Assembly: GCF_014055005.1 (NCBI RefSeq)
Contig: NZ_CP059570.1
Location: 558,001 to 622,000, forward strand
Length of the DNA stretch: 64,000 nt
From: Neisseria dentiae
GTDB lineage: Bacteria; Pseudomonadota; Gammaproteobacteria; Burkholderiales; Neisseriaceae
Reading direction: 5' to 3'
Below, piece by piece: positions 25,805 through 34,035 of this stretch (the first letter of the stretch is position 1; every line of letters begins with the position of its first letter). The position numbers and the translations under genes are program-made. The notes beneath the pieces were generated by a model. It saw only the letters and a program-made list of their open reading frames with translations. It did not search any database and was not told where the DNA came from.

Positions 25805-26167
25805 TCAGACGGCCCGGCCGGTTGTTTTTTGATGTTTCACGCATTCGGCGGCATATTCCAGCCCCCAACGGTGCATGGCTTCGATAACGGGCATCAGCGT
25901 GAGGCCGAATTCGGTGAGCGAGTATTCCACCTTCGGCGGCACTTGCGGATACACTTCGCGGTGGACGATGCCGTCGCTTTCGAGTTCGCGCAATTGCAGC
26001 GTGAGCATACGCTGGGTTATGGCGGGCATCAGCCGCTGTAATTCGTTGAAGCGGCGGGTTTGGGTGTTTAAATGGTATAAAATCAACACCTTCCATTTTC
26101 CGCCGATAATGTCGAGCGTGGCCACCACAGGGCAGCAGGTTTCGTATTCGCGGGTTGGCTGTTGCAT
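25805..26167 (-). CDS. HxlR-family transcriptional regulator
   Basis: This 120-residue winged-helix protein has the family signature (CCPVVATLDIIGGKWKVLIL, then RFNELQRLMPAITQRMLTLQLRELE). The conserved N-terminal cysteine (C11 or C12) is the usual redox or electrophile sensor in this family. It is divergent from the DUF896-pirin genes, which are likely targets. Correia elements lie on both sides of the gene. Confidence 0.88.
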   Translation of the reverse strand: MQQPTREYETCCPVVATLDIIGGKWKVLILYHLNTQTRRFNELQRLMPAITQRMLTLQLRELESDGIVHREVYPQVPPKVEYSLTEFGLTLMPVIEAMHRWGLEYAAECVKHQKTTGRAV

Positions 26168-26216
26168 ATCACGTCCTTTTTTCTCTCGGGTTTTACAGTA
26201 TAAAAAATGTGCGTAC

Positions 26217-26244
26217 TTGTAGAAAGATTTGTACTGCGTATAAT
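26217..26244 (+). promoter_or_regulatory. Candidate promoter for DUF896-pirin
   Basis: TTGTAG (26217-26222) and a perfect TATAAT (26239-26244) are 16 bp apart in the hxlR/DUF896 divergent gap. GTAC repeats (26213 and 26231) bracket the -35 region and could be a regulator site. A Correia element lies between this promoter and the gene. Confidence 0.45.
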
Positions 26245-26266
26245 ACGCCTAACGAAACAAAAAGCC

Positions 26267-26374
26267 TATAGCAAAAAAACTTTATTTCCGGCACTTCGTT
26301 GCTGCGCCTTGTCGTACTAATTTACTGTCTGCGGCTTGCTGCTTCGTTCCGAAAATAAGTTTTTTCTGCTAATA
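26267..26374. repeat. Diverged short Correia-like element
   Basis: TATAGCAAAAAAACTTTATT at left faces the near-complement at right over about 108 bp. The core (TTCGTTGCTGCGCCTTGTCG, TACTGTCTGCGGCTTGCTGC) is clearly Correia-type, but the ends differ from the usual TATAGTGGATT. Confidence 0.7.
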
Positions 26375-26454
26375 AAAATCTGTAGGCACAAATGATAAAC
26401 AAAAGGCCGTCTGAAACGGTTTCAGACGGCCAAACCAAACGAAAGGAGCGCATC

Positions 26455-26688
26455 ATGCGTATCGCAGAATTAGACCGCATCAACGAACTGGCCCGCAAAG
26501 CCAAAGCCGCCGGCTTGACCGAAGCGGAGCTGGCCGAGCGCGCGGTTTTGCGCCAAGCCTATATCGGCAAAGTGTGCGGCCAGCTCACCAATATGCTGTC
26601 CACACTAACCGTTATCGACACCGAAGGCAACGACGTTACCCCCGCCAAGCTGCGCGAAGCACAGGCCGCCGGCATGCAGGTTCGGTAA
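26455..26688 (+). CDS. DUF896 (UPF0291/YnzC-type) small protein
   Basis: This 77-residue protein matches the DUF896 pattern: an N-terminal helical hairpin IAELDRINELARKAKAAGLT, then EAELAERAVLRQAYI and the C-terminal IDTEGNDVTPAKLREAQ. GAAAGGAG precedes the ATG. I know this family mainly from Bacilli and Clostridia, where its function is not settled (Bacillus YnzC is SOS-linked). It lies 51 bp before pirin and is probably co-transcribed with it. Confidence 0.82.
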   Translation: MRIAELDRINELARKAKAAGLTEAELAERAVLRQAYIGKVCGQLTNMLSTLTVIDTEGNDVTPAKLREAQAAGMQVR

Positions 26689-26739
26689 CCGCCGCCCGAA
26701 TAACAAATCATTGATTATTAAACATCGAAAGGAAGCAAA

Positions 26740-27612
26740 ATGCGTAACGTCAAACAAATCTACCGTGCCAACAGCCAACACTGGGTGGGCGACGGCTTTC
26801 TGGTGCAGCCCCTGTTTTCCCATATGGGCGAAGACCGCGGCACCGATCCGTTTCTGATGCTCGACTACGCCGCCCCGCGTGTGTTCGAGCCGGGCAGGAT
26901 TTCCAGCCCGCGCGGCGTCGGCCAGCACCCGCACAAAGGCTTTGAAACCGTAACCATCGCCTATCAGGGCGAGGTGGCGCACCGCGATTCCAGCGGCGGC
27001 GGCGGTGTAATCAAAGAAGGCGACGTGCAATGGATGACCGCCGGCGCAGGCATTATTCACGAAGAGTTCCATTCCGAAGCATTCAGCAAAAACGGCGGTG
27101 TGTTTGAAATGGTGCAATTGTGGGTAAACCTGCCTGCCAAAGATAAAAACACCCCCGCCCGCTACCAGCATCTGGCCAAAGAAAATATCCCCGTGGTGGC
27201 GCTGCCCGACAACGCCGGCCACCTGCGCCTGATTGCCGGTGATTACGAAGGCGTGAAAGGCGCGGCCGAAACGTTCACCGAAATGAACGTGTGGGATATG
27301 GTGGTGAACGCCGGCAAAGAAGCCGTTATCAGCGTGCCTGCAAACCACAGCCTCTCGCTGGTGGTGCTGCGCGGCAACGTAACTTTCAACGGCAAAGACC
27401 AAGCGGGCGCAGGCCAGTTGGTCGGCTTTGAAAACGGCGGCGGCGAAGTGCGCATCGCCGCAGGCAGCGAAGAAGTGAAAATCCTGCTGCTCTCCGGCGT
27501 GCCGATTGCCGAGCCGGTGGTGGGTTACGGCCCGTTTGTGATGAACACCGCCGAAGAAATCCGCGAAGCCATCAACGATTTCAACAGCGGCAGGTTCGGC
27601 AGCATTCATTAA
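26740..27612 (+). CDS. Pirin-family protein
   Basis: The 290-residue bicupin has the metal-binding HPHKGFETVT motif (about residue 65) and later HEEFHSE, with the usual pirin N-terminal FLVQPLFSHMGEDRG. Bacterial pirins bind iron; some are quercetinases, others bind enzymes of central metabolism. The leader TCGAAAGGAAGC fits. With the HxlR regulator divergent upstream this looks like a small electrophile- or redox-response set, but that is inference. Confidence 0.88.
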   Translation: MRNVKQIYRANSQHWVGDGFLVQPLFSHMGEDRGTDPFLMLDYAAPRVFEPGRISSPRGVGQHPHKGFETVTIAYQGEVAHRDSSGGGGVIKEGDVQWMTAGAGIIHEEFHSEAFSKNGGVFEMVQLWVNLPAKDKNTPARYQHLAKENIPVVALPDNAGHLRLIAGDYEGVKGAAETFTEMNVWDMVVNAGKEAVISVPANHSLSLVVLRGNVTFNGKDQAGAGQLVGFENGGGEVRIAAGSEEVKILLLSGVPIAEPVVGYGPFVMNTAEEIREAINDFNSGRFGSIH

Positions 27613-27642
27613 TATTTAATCATCAAGGAATATTTAATCATC

Positions 27643-27683
27643 AAGGCCGTCTGAAAACGAATTGTGTGTTTTCAGACGGCCTT
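27643..27683 (+). terminator. DUS-pair terminator after pirin
   Basis: AAGGCCGTCTGAAAAC (27643-27658) and GTTTTCAGACGGCCTT (27668-27683), followed by TTT. A 19-base direct repeat, AATATTTAATCATCAAGG, lies just before it. Confidence 0.75.
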
Positions 27684-27725
27684 TTTATATCAACCGAGAT
27701 TTTTTAAGCCGCTCAATTTCAGCCT

Positions 27726-27891
27726 GAGACCTTTGCAAAATTTGTTTAGGCACCTTAAAACACTTGCGTCATGCTCGGGCTTGACCCGAGCATCTTTTTG
27801 TTTCAAAAGAAATAACAGATACTCGGGTCAAGCCCGAGTATGACGAAATATAATACATTCAGGATTAAAACGGCTTTTTTGCAAAGGCCTC
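27726..27891. repeat. Palindromic repeat with GAGACC ends, complete copy
   Basis: This 166-bp element begins GAGACCTTTGCAAAAT and ends TTTTTTGCAAAGGCCTC. Inside are facing arms GTCATGCTCGGGCTTGACCC and GGGTCAAGCCCGAGTATGAC. A further half-palindrome follows at 27909-27940. No coding. It fills the pirin-hydroxylase gap. Confidence 0.8.
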
Positions 27892-27986
27892 AGCCTCTTA
27901 AAAAATCTGCGTCATACTCGGGTCAAGCCCGAGTATGGCGGAACAGGTTTTGCAGCCGGTGTTGAATTTTGCAAAGGTTGCCGGCC

Positions 27987-29135
27987 TTACAAACCCATCG
28001 CGTGTTTGATCAGGCGGTGTTTCAGCAGCGGCGCGGCGTTAACCAGATTCAGCCCCGCATTGCGCAGCCAGGGCAGGGCGGGCAGGGTTTGCGTGCCGAA
28101 CAGGCGGAACAGGCCGTCGCAGCCGAGCTGCATGGTGCGCACCGGCTCCAAACGGTTTTGCGCATAACGTTTCAGCAGTTGGTGCGCGCCTGCGTCGGGC
28201 GCGTGGCGGCTGATGCGCGCAAACTCAATCACGTCGCCGAAACCCAAGTTTACGCCTTGCCCGGCCAGCGGGTGGATGGTGTGGGCGGCGTCGCCGATCA
28301 GCATCACCCGCTGCGCCACGGTGGTTTCGGGGCGGCGCAACACCAAATTGAAGGCAAACGCGGGCGAGAGCGGCGAGAGTGTGCCGAGCACGCCGCCGCC
28401 TTTTTCGGTAACGGCGGCGGCCAAATCTTCGGGAGCGAGCGCGGTTAGCCGTTCGGGTTCGCCGGTGCTCCAAACGATAGAGATTTTGCGGCCGGGCAGG
28501 GGCAGGTAGGCCAGCACGTCGCCACCTGCAAACCATTGGAAGGCCGTGCCGCCGTGGTCGAGTTCGGTGCGGAAGTTCGCCACCACGCCGTGCTGGGCGT
28601 AAGGCGTTTCTTTAACCGCAATGCCGGCCTGCGCGCGCACCCACGAAGCGGCGCCGTCGGCACCAATCACCAGTTTGGCCGTGAGCTTTGCACCGCTTTG
28701 CAGCGTGAGCGAGGCCGTCTGAATGTCGGTGGCGAGCGACGCGGCGGCTTCGGTAATCACGGGAATGCCTAGCGCGCGTATCTGCCGCCACAACGCCGCC
28801 AGCAGCCAGCGGTTTTCGATAATCGAGGTAAGGCGCGGCACACCGGCATCGGCGGCGTTAAATTCGATGCGGCCGCCGTTGTCGCCGCGCACATCCATAC
28901 GGCGCACCGCCTGCACGCGGCTTTCAGACGGCCACGCATCCAGCGATTGCAGAAAGGCCTGGTTGGCGGGGCTGACGGCATAAATACGCGCGTCCCAGCC
29001 GTTTTCGAGAAAGGCGCAAGCGGTTTCGGGCGGGCGGATTTCAACCAGCGCCACATTGCGCCCCTGCCGCTTGAGCGCAACGGCGGCGGCCGCGCCGACC
29101 AAACCGCCGCCGATAATCAGGATTTCGTAGTTCAT
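27987..29135 (-). CDS. UbiH/UbiF-family FAD-dependent hydroxylase
   Basis: The 382-residue flavoprotein monooxygenase of the UbiH/UbiF/COQ6 family probably hydroxylates the ring of ubiquinone precursors. The FAD motif GGGLVGAAAAVAL is at residues 8-20, the middle motif is GADGAASWVRAQ, and GDAAHTIHPLAGQGVNLGF is near the C-terminus. I chose the start MNYEILIIGGG; 51 further codons upstream lack similarity. It could be UbiH, UbiF or a broader-specificity relative, so I give no symbol. It is divergent from surE. Confidence 0.85.
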   Translation of the reverse strand: MNYEILIIGGGLVGAAAAVALKRQGRNVALVEIRPPETACAFLENGWDARIYAVSPANQAFLQSLDAWPSESRVQAVRRMDVRGDNGGRIEFNAADAGVPRLTSIIENRWLLAALWRQIRALGIPVITEAAASLATDIQTASLTLQSGAKLTAKLVIGADGAASWVRAQAGIAVKETPYAQHGVVANFRTELDHGGTAFQWFAGGDVLAYLPLPGRKISIVWSTGEPERLTALAPEDLAAAVTEKGGGVLGTLSPLSPAFAFNLVLRRPETTVAQRVMLIGDAAHTIHPLAGQGVNLGFGDVIEFARISRHAPDAGAHQLLKRYAQNRLEPVRTMQLGCDGLFRLFGTQTLPALPWLRNAGLNLVNAAPLLKHRLIKHAMGL

Positions 29136-29286
29136 TGAAGACGGGTGCAGATAGTGAAGTTGCCCGATTATACCCGTTTCAGACGGCCTGTCGGGTTTGC
29201 CGTAAACACCGGCGGGCGATGCCGGCGAAATAGACAACCCCCAAGCCTGCCAGTAAAATTGAGGCCGTCTGAAAATAAGGTTAACC

Positions 29287-30039
29287 ATGAATATTCTGAT
29301 TTGTAACGACGACGGCTATCTCGCCCCCGGCATTGCCATTCTGGCGCGGGTGGCGGCGGAATTCGCCAATGTGCGCGTGGTGGCGCCCGAGCGCGACCGC
29401 AGCGGCGTGAGCAACTCGCTCACGCTCGACCGCCCGCTGCATATGCGCGAAGCCGACAACGGCTTTTATTATGTGAGCGGCACCCCCACCGACTGCATCC
29501 ACCTCGCCCTGCACGCGCTGCCCGAGTTCAAGCCCGATCTGGTTTTGTCGGGCATCAACAACGGCGCCAATATGGGCGACGACACGCTCTATTCGGGCAC
29601 CGTGGCGGCGGCAACCGAAGCCTATCTGCTCGGTATTCCCGCCGTGGCCTTTTCGCTTAACGATTTCAGCGGCCGCTATTGGGAAACCGCTGAAAAAGCC
29701 GCTTGGATTATGTTGTCACACTTATTGAAAAACCCGCCCGAACAGCCGGTTTTATGGAATGTGAACATTCCCGCCGTTGCCCCCGAAGATATCCAGGGCT
29801 GCAAAATCACCCGTTTGGGCCGCCGCCACCATGTGCAGAGCGTGGTGCCCGCGCGCAACCCGCGCGGCGAAGCGGTTTATTGGATAGGCCCGGTCGGCGA
29901 TATTTCCGACCGCGAAAACGGCACCGATTTCGCCGAGAGCGAAGCGGGCTATATCACGGTTACGCCGCTGCAAATCGACCTGACCGACTACGACACCATG
30001 GCGGGCGTGGCAGGGTTTTGGCAGGGAGTGATGCCCTGA
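29287..30039 (+). CDS. surE: 5'/3'-nucleotidase SurE
   Basis: This 250-residue metal-dependent phosphatase acts on nucleoside monophosphates. The metal-binding NDDG (D8, D9) and SGINNGANMGDDTLYSGTV are conserved. Its stop overlaps the start of pcm (TGATG), and nlpD follows: the surE-pcm-nlpD order is a widespread stationary-phase cluster in Proteobacteria, usually ending in rpoS, which is absent here. Confidence 0.96.
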   Translation: MNILICNDDGYLAPGIAILARVAAEFANVRVVAPERDRSGVSNSLTLDRPLHMREADNGFYYVSGTPTDCIHLALHALPEFKPDLVLSGINNGANMGDDTLYSGTVAAATEAYLLGIPAVAFSLNDFSGRYWETAEKAAWIMLSHLLKNPPEQPVLWNVNIPAVAPEDIQGCKITRLGRRHHVQSVVPARNPRGEAVYWIGPVGDISDRENGTDFAESEAGYITVTPLQIDLTDYDTMAGVAGFWQGVMP

Positions 30040-30698
30040 TGCACACCAACTGGACAGGCTTTGAAAACCGCCGCCGCCGCATGACCGACCGCCTCGCGCA
30101 AATGGGCATCGGGCCGCTGGTGTTGCAGGCCATGGGCAGGGTGCCGCGCCACCTGTTCGTAGAAGAAGCCCTGCAAACCCGCGCCTACGACGAAATGTCG
30201 CTGCCGCTGGGCTTGGGGCAAACCATTTCCCAACCCTACACCGTTGCCAAGATGACGGAACTATTATTGGGAAACACCCCACAAAACATGCGTCGCGTGC
30301 TGGAAATCGGCACCGGCTGCGGTTATCAGACGGCCGTGCTGCTGGCGTTGGAATTGCCGGAAATCTTCTCGGTGGAGCGCCTGCGCCCGCTGCACGAGCG
30401 CGCCAAACAGCACCTGCGCGCGGCCGGTTTGCTGGCCAAAGCGCGGCTGGTGTGCGGCGACGGTTATCTGGGGTTGCCCGAAGTGGCGCCGTTCGACGGC
30501 ATTCTCGTTACCGCCGCCCCCACCGAAATCCCGCTGGCGCTGTTGCAGCAGCTCGCCATCGGCGGGCGCATGGTGCTGCCGCTCGACGAGGGCGGCATCC
30601 AATATCTGTGGCTGATTGAAAAAACACCGCAAGGCTACCGCGAAACCTGCGTGCAGGAAGCCAATTTCGTGCCGCTGGTCAGCGGTATGGACGTTTGA
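30039..30698 (+). CDS. pcm: Protein-L-isoaspartate O-methyltransferase
   Basis: The 219-residue SAM enzyme repairs isoaspartyl residues in aged proteins. The family block DEMSLPLGLGQTISQPYTVA and SAM motif LEIGTGCGYQTAVLL are clear, with the C-terminal region QYLWLIEK. The true start (MHTNWTGFENRRRRM) overlaps the surE stop by one base; an in-frame upstream extension would lie entirely inside surE. This indicates translational coupling. Confidence 0.93.
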   Translation: MHTNWTGFENRRRRMTDRLAQMGIGPLVLQAMGRVPRHLFVEEALQTRAYDEMSLPLGLGQTISQPYTVAKMTELLLGNTPQNMRRVLEIGTGCGYQTAVLLALELPEIFSVERLRPLHERAKQHLRAAGLLAKARLVCGDGYLGLPEVAPFDGILVTAAPTEIPLALLQQLAIGGRMVLPLDEGGIQYLWLIEKTPQGYRETCVQEANFVPLVSGMDV

Positions 30699-30756
30699 AC
30701 CGGCCTTGCGCCGGATGGCATCCGAATACTTCTTAACACGCAAAAACTTGTAGAAA

Positions 30757-30784
30757 GGGGCATAATTTGATTATGATATGCCCC
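30757..30784. promoter_or_regulatory. Inverted repeat upstream of nlpD
   Basis: GGGGCATA (30757-30764) and TATGCCCC (30777-30784) are perfect 8-base arms around 12 bases, 44 bp before nlpD. CATAAT in the left arm could be a -10 box. It may be an operator, or a weak terminator of pcm. Confidence 0.4.
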
Positions 30785-30827
30785 GATTCCGAACTTAAAC
30801 CAAACAAAACAGAAGGTAATACAGATT

Positions 30828-31802
30828 ATGTTGAAAAAAACCGCATTCCGCACCGGCTCGGCAGCTTTGGTATTGATGCTGGGCGCGTGTTCATGGTTCC
30901 AACAGCCTGCCGCCCCCGTAACCGCAGGCACGGCATCCGGTGGCGCTGCTTCCGGCACATCGGCGCAGAGCAACCCCTACGGTGCCACACCTTACGACCC
31001 GAATGCGGCAGGGGCCAGCGCGGCACCCGAACCCTACAACCCGCAGACAGCCGCACCGGCGGCTCCCGCCGCCCCCGTGAGCGGCGGCGGTGCGTATATT
31101 CCTTCCAACGCACCCGTTGACATCAATGCCGCCACGCACACCGTGGTGCGCGGCGACACCGTTTACAACATCGCCAAACGCTACAACATCACCCAAGACA
31201 ACCTGCGCGAGTGGAACAACCTCGGCCCCGACAACACCATCAGCGTAGGCCAAAACCTGCGCGTGAAACCGGCCGGCTACTCCGCACCTGCCGCCACGGC
31301 GTCCAAACCCGCCACACCGCCCGCATCTTCAACGCCTTCAGCGCCCTCTAATACCGATTATGCCCGGACACAGCAGCGCCCGCAGGCCAGCGGCCCCGCC
31401 AAAACCCCCACGGTATCAACCGGCGGCGTGCGCACGATTTCCGGCATCACTTGGCAGCGCCCCACGGCGGGTAACATCATCACCCAGTTCGGCGGCAACA
31501 GCAAAGGCGTAGATATCGCCGGCCAAGCCGGCCAGGCGGTGGTTTCTGCGGCCGACGGCAAAGTGGTGTATGCCGGCTCGGGCTTGCGCGGTTACGGCAA
31601 TTTGGTGATTGTGCAGCACAACCAAACCTTCTTAACTGCCTACGGCCACAACCAAAACCTGTTGGTGAAAGAAGGCCAAACCGTGAAACGCGGCCAAACC
31701 ATCGCCCGCATGGGTAACAGCGATGCCGACCGCACCAAGCTGCATTTCGAGGTGCGCCAAAACGGCAAACCGGTTAACCCGACCCAGTTTGTTGCGTTCT
31801 GA
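30828..31802 (+). CDS. nlpD: NlpD-like lipoprotein (LysM plus degenerate M23 peptidase domain)
   Basis: This 324-residue lipoprotein has lipobox LGAC near residue 21, a Pro/Ala-rich linker, a LysM domain (about 103-150, HTVVRGDTVYNIAKRY) that binds peptidoglycan, and a C-terminal LytM/M23 domain (about 215-320). The zinc ligands are not all present: the usual HxGxD position reads GVDIAG, so it is probably not a peptidase but an activator of amidase AmiC during daughter-cell separation, as known for NlpD. It ends the surE-pcm-nlpD cluster. Confidence 0.9.
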   Translation: MLKKTAFRTGSAALVLMLGACSWFQQPAAPVTAGTASGGAASGTSAQSNPYGATPYDPNAAGASAAPEPYNPQTAAPAAPAAPVSGGGAYIPSNAPVDINAATHTVVRGDTVYNIAKRYNITQDNLREWNNLGPDNTISVGQNLRVKPAGYSAPAATASKPATPPASSTPSAPSNTDYARTQQRPQASGPAKTPTVSTGGVRTISGITWQRPTAGNIITQFGGNSKGVDIAGQAGQAVVSAADGKVVYAGSGLRGYGNLVIVQHNQTFLTAYGHNQNLLVKEGQTVKRGQTIARMGNSDADRTKLHFEVRQNGKPVNPTQFVAF

Positions 31803-31822
31803 TACAACCGTGTTTTCTAACG

Positions 31823-31848
31823 AGGCCGTCTGAATTTTCAGACGGCCT
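31823..31848 (+). terminator. DUS-pair terminator after nlpD
   Basis: AGGCCGTCTGAA and TTCAGACGGCCT are separated by 2 bases and followed by TTTTG. Confidence 0.75.
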
Positions 31849-31901
31849 TTTGTTATACTTCACAACCATCAGAAACCCATTGAAACGAACGGAGCTTAAA
31901 A

Positions 31902-32375
31902 ATGCAAAGACTGGACTACCCCGCCAAAGGCGCGAAAGTATTTAACGAAATGTTGAAAGTGGAAGCCGCGCTGGGCGATTTATCGATTGATGTCCTGATG
32001 AAGGAAATCATCAAAATTCGCGCGTCGCAGCTGAACGGCTGCTCGTTTTGTTTGGATATGCACGTGAAAACCGCCCGCAAACACGGCGAGCGCGAAATGC
32101 GCCTGCACCATGTTGCCGTTTGGCGCGAAAGCAATCTGTTTTCCGAAAAAGAACGGATGGCGCTGGAGCTGACCGAGGCGTTAACCAAACTCAGCCCCGA
32201 AGGTTTGAGCGACGAACTTTACCGCCGCGCGCTGACCGTGTTGAGCGAGCAGGAGCTGTGCGACATCGTGTTTTCCATCGCCCAAATCAACGCATGGAAC
32301 CGCTTGGGCGTGGCTTTCCACACCGAAATCGGCTCGATGGACAAAGCCATGGGCCTGGATAAGCTGGAATTGTAA
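31902..32375 (+). CDS. Carboxymuconolactone decarboxylase/AhpD-like protein
   Basis: This 157-residue all-helical protein has the AhpD core QLNGCSFCLDMHVKTARKHGE: the CxxC pair and following His are the redox centre of alkylhydroperoxidase-type enzymes. The C-terminal INAWNRLGVAFHTEIG is typical of this subgroup. It probably reduces peroxides through a thiol relay; the partner reductase is not in the window. Confidence 0.85.
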   Translation: MQRLDYPAKGAKVFNEMLKVEAALGDLSIDVLMKEIIKIRASQLNGCSFCLDMHVKTARKHGEREMRLHHVAVWRESNLFSEKERMALELTEALTKLSPEGLSDELYRRALTVLSEQELCDIVFSIAQINAWNRLGVAFHTEIGSMDKAMGLDKLEL

Positions 32376-32429
32376 ACCCCGAAAGCAAGCGGTTTGCGAA
32401 AACCGTTAAGGCCATCTGAAAGCATATTT

Positions 32430-33296
32430 ATGAAACCCGCAAAATTCTTCAAACTCGCCGCTTCGGTGTTGCGCCGCCTCGATACCCTGCTGCCGCCCGA
32501 AGCCGCCGAACCCGATTGGCGCGCGCTGGCTTACCGCTGGCAGAGCATAGGCAGGAGGGGCGTGCTCGAAAGCCTGCCCGAGCCGCACACTTTTCCGCTC
32601 GGTCGTTTGGCGGCGGTGGATACGCAGATGCGGCGGCTGGTGCGCAACACCGAGCAGTTTCTGGCAGGCCGCCCCGCCAACAACGTGCTAATGACGGGCG
32701 CGCGCGGCACGGGCAAATCTTCACTGGTGAAAGCGCTGCTGCACGAATACGCTTCAGACGGCCTGCGCCTGATCGAAGTGGACAAAACCGATTTGGTTAC
32801 GCTGCCCGCGCTGTTGGGTGTGCTGGAAAAGCGCCCCGAAAAATTCATCGTGTTCTGCGATGATTTATCGTTTGAAAGCGGCGACGAAACCTATAAAGCC
32901 CTCAAAACCGCGCTCGACGGCGGCCTGTCGCAACGCTGCGCCAACGTGTTGGTGTATGCCACCTCCAACCGCCGCCACCTGATGCCCGAATATATGGACG
33001 AAAACCTCGCCACCACGGGCAGCCGCGGCGAAGTGCACCCGAAAGAGGCGGTGGAAGAAAAAGTGTCGCTTTCCGACCGCTTCGGCCTGTGGCTGAGCTT
33101 TTACCCGTTCGATCAAAACGACTACCTGCAAGCCGCGGAAAACTGGTTGGCCGATTTCGGCCTGCCCTTTGACGAAACCGCCCGCAAAGCCGCACTCAAC
33201 TGGTCGCTCACGCGCGGCAGCCGATCCGGCCGCACCGCGTGGCAGTTTGCCGTCGATTGGGCGGGCAGGCTGCCGCATGAGCGGGTTTCGGATTGA
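32430..33296 (+). CDS. DUF815-family AAA-type ATPase
   Basis: The 288-residue protein has Walker A in MTGARGTGKSSLVKALL (about residue 90), Walker B in FIVFCDDLSFE, and the family's ATSNRRHLMPEYM sensor-like motif. DUF815 ATPases are conserved in Proteobacteria with unknown clients. A DUS variant (AAGGCCATCTGAAAG) lies just before the start, and another DUS is read in frame as SDGL after Walker A. No strong ribosome binding site is seen. Confidence 0.85.
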   Translation: MKPAKFFKLAASVLRRLDTLLPPEAAEPDWRALAYRWQSIGRRGVLESLPEPHTFPLGRLAAVDTQMRRLVRNTEQFLAGRPANNVLMTGARGTGKSSLVKALLHEYASDGLRLIEVDKTDLVTLPALLGVLEKRPEKFIVFCDDLSFESGDETYKALKTALDGGLSQRCANVLVYATSNRRHLMPEYMDENLATTGSRGEVHPKEAVEEKVSLSDRFGLWLSFYPFDQNDYLQAAENWLADFGLPFDETARKAALNWSLTRGSRSGRTAWQFAVDWAGRLPHERVSD

Positions 33297-33327
33297 GCAG
33301 ACGTTTATATTATTGATAAAGGGATAA

Positions 33328-33364
33328 AGGCCGTCTGAAAACAAAGAGCATTTTCAGACGGCCT
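33328..33364. terminator. DUS-pair terminator between the DUF815 gene and a lipoprotein gene
   Basis: Arms AGGCCGTCTGAAAA (33328-33341) and TTTTCAGACGGCCT (33351-33364) lie between converging genes. Confidence 0.75.
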
Positions 33365-33382
33365 GTTGGTTTTTCAACCGTA

Positions 33383-33967
33383 TTATTTTTCGACCAAATA
33401 ACCGTTTTTTTGAATATCGCCCAAACAGTTGGTAACAATGTCGGACACAACGGTGTTGAAAGCGGCGGGTATGTTACCCCGATAGGTTAAACCCGGAGGC
33501 GGAGCTTTATTGCCGATATTGGAAACAATGGCATGGGGATAAGTTTCAGAAAGCAATACTTCTTTTTTATTCAGATAACTGCAGGTAAATTGATAGTTGT
33601 CCTGCACGGTGCTGCCTGATAAGCCTAATGTTAATCCCGTTTTAAACCCTTGTCCGGCTGCTTGGCCGATGTCGGCAATATTATTTCCGGAAATTTTCAG
33701 GGTATTTTCTGCCTGATGTTGGGGAATGGCTATTTTGGTATTTTGTAAAACGGTTTTTACAGCCTTTGATAATTCGGCGGAAGCAGCCGGGATAGGCTTA
33801 CCGTTGCGGAAAAATTCGGTTTCAAGCTGAATCGGATAAGGAGAATCGGGCACTTTCAAATCACTATTATGATACTTTTGGTGTTCAGGTGAGGTATAAG
33901 TTTGAACACTAATACAGGCGCTGGTTAACAAAACAAAAGGCAGAATAAAGAGTGAAGTTATTTTCAT
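33383..33967 (-). CDS. Uncharacterised lipoprotein
   Basis: This 194-residue protein has a lipoprotein signal peptide with lipobox TSAC (cysteine 18). The mature part is a single soluble domain with a glycine-rich stretch (IADIGQAAGQGFKTGLTLGL) and two cysteines that may pair. I do not recognise the domain. It is the last of three tandem lipoprotein genes on the minus strand (33.4-35.1 kb), each separated by a short gap; base composition is more AT-rich than nearby genes. Confidence 0.75.
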   Translation of the reverse strand: MKITSLFILPFVLLTSACISVQTYTSPEHQKYHNSDLKVPDSPYPIQLETEFFRNGKPIPAASAELSKAVKTVLQNTKIAIPQHQAENTLKISGNNIADIGQAAGQGFKTGLTLGLSGSTVQDNYQFTCSYLNKKEVLLSETYPHAIVSNIGNKAPPPGLTYRGNIPAAFNTVVSDIVTNCLGDIQKNGYLVEK

Positions 33968-33985
33968 GGTATTCCTTTTTTATTG

Positions 33986-34019
33986 AAGGCCGTCTGAAAA
34001 CTATTTTTCAGACGGCCTT
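33986..34019 (-). terminator. DUS-pair terminator inside the lipoprotein cluster
   Basis: AAGGCCGTCTGAAAA (33986-34000) pairs with TTTTCAGACGGCCTT (34005-34019) with a 4-base loop, after the DUF2846 gene. Confidence 0.7.
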
Positions 34020-34035
34020 TTTCAAAAATCAAAAA

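Noticed and set aside
27643..27683. Many short inverted repeats as independent regulatory hairpins
   Set aside because: They are paired DUS, which explain the symmetry; treated as terminators instead.
29703..30038. Extended start of pcm inside surE
   Set aside because: The extension is surE read in another frame; the coupled ATG at 30039 matches the family start.
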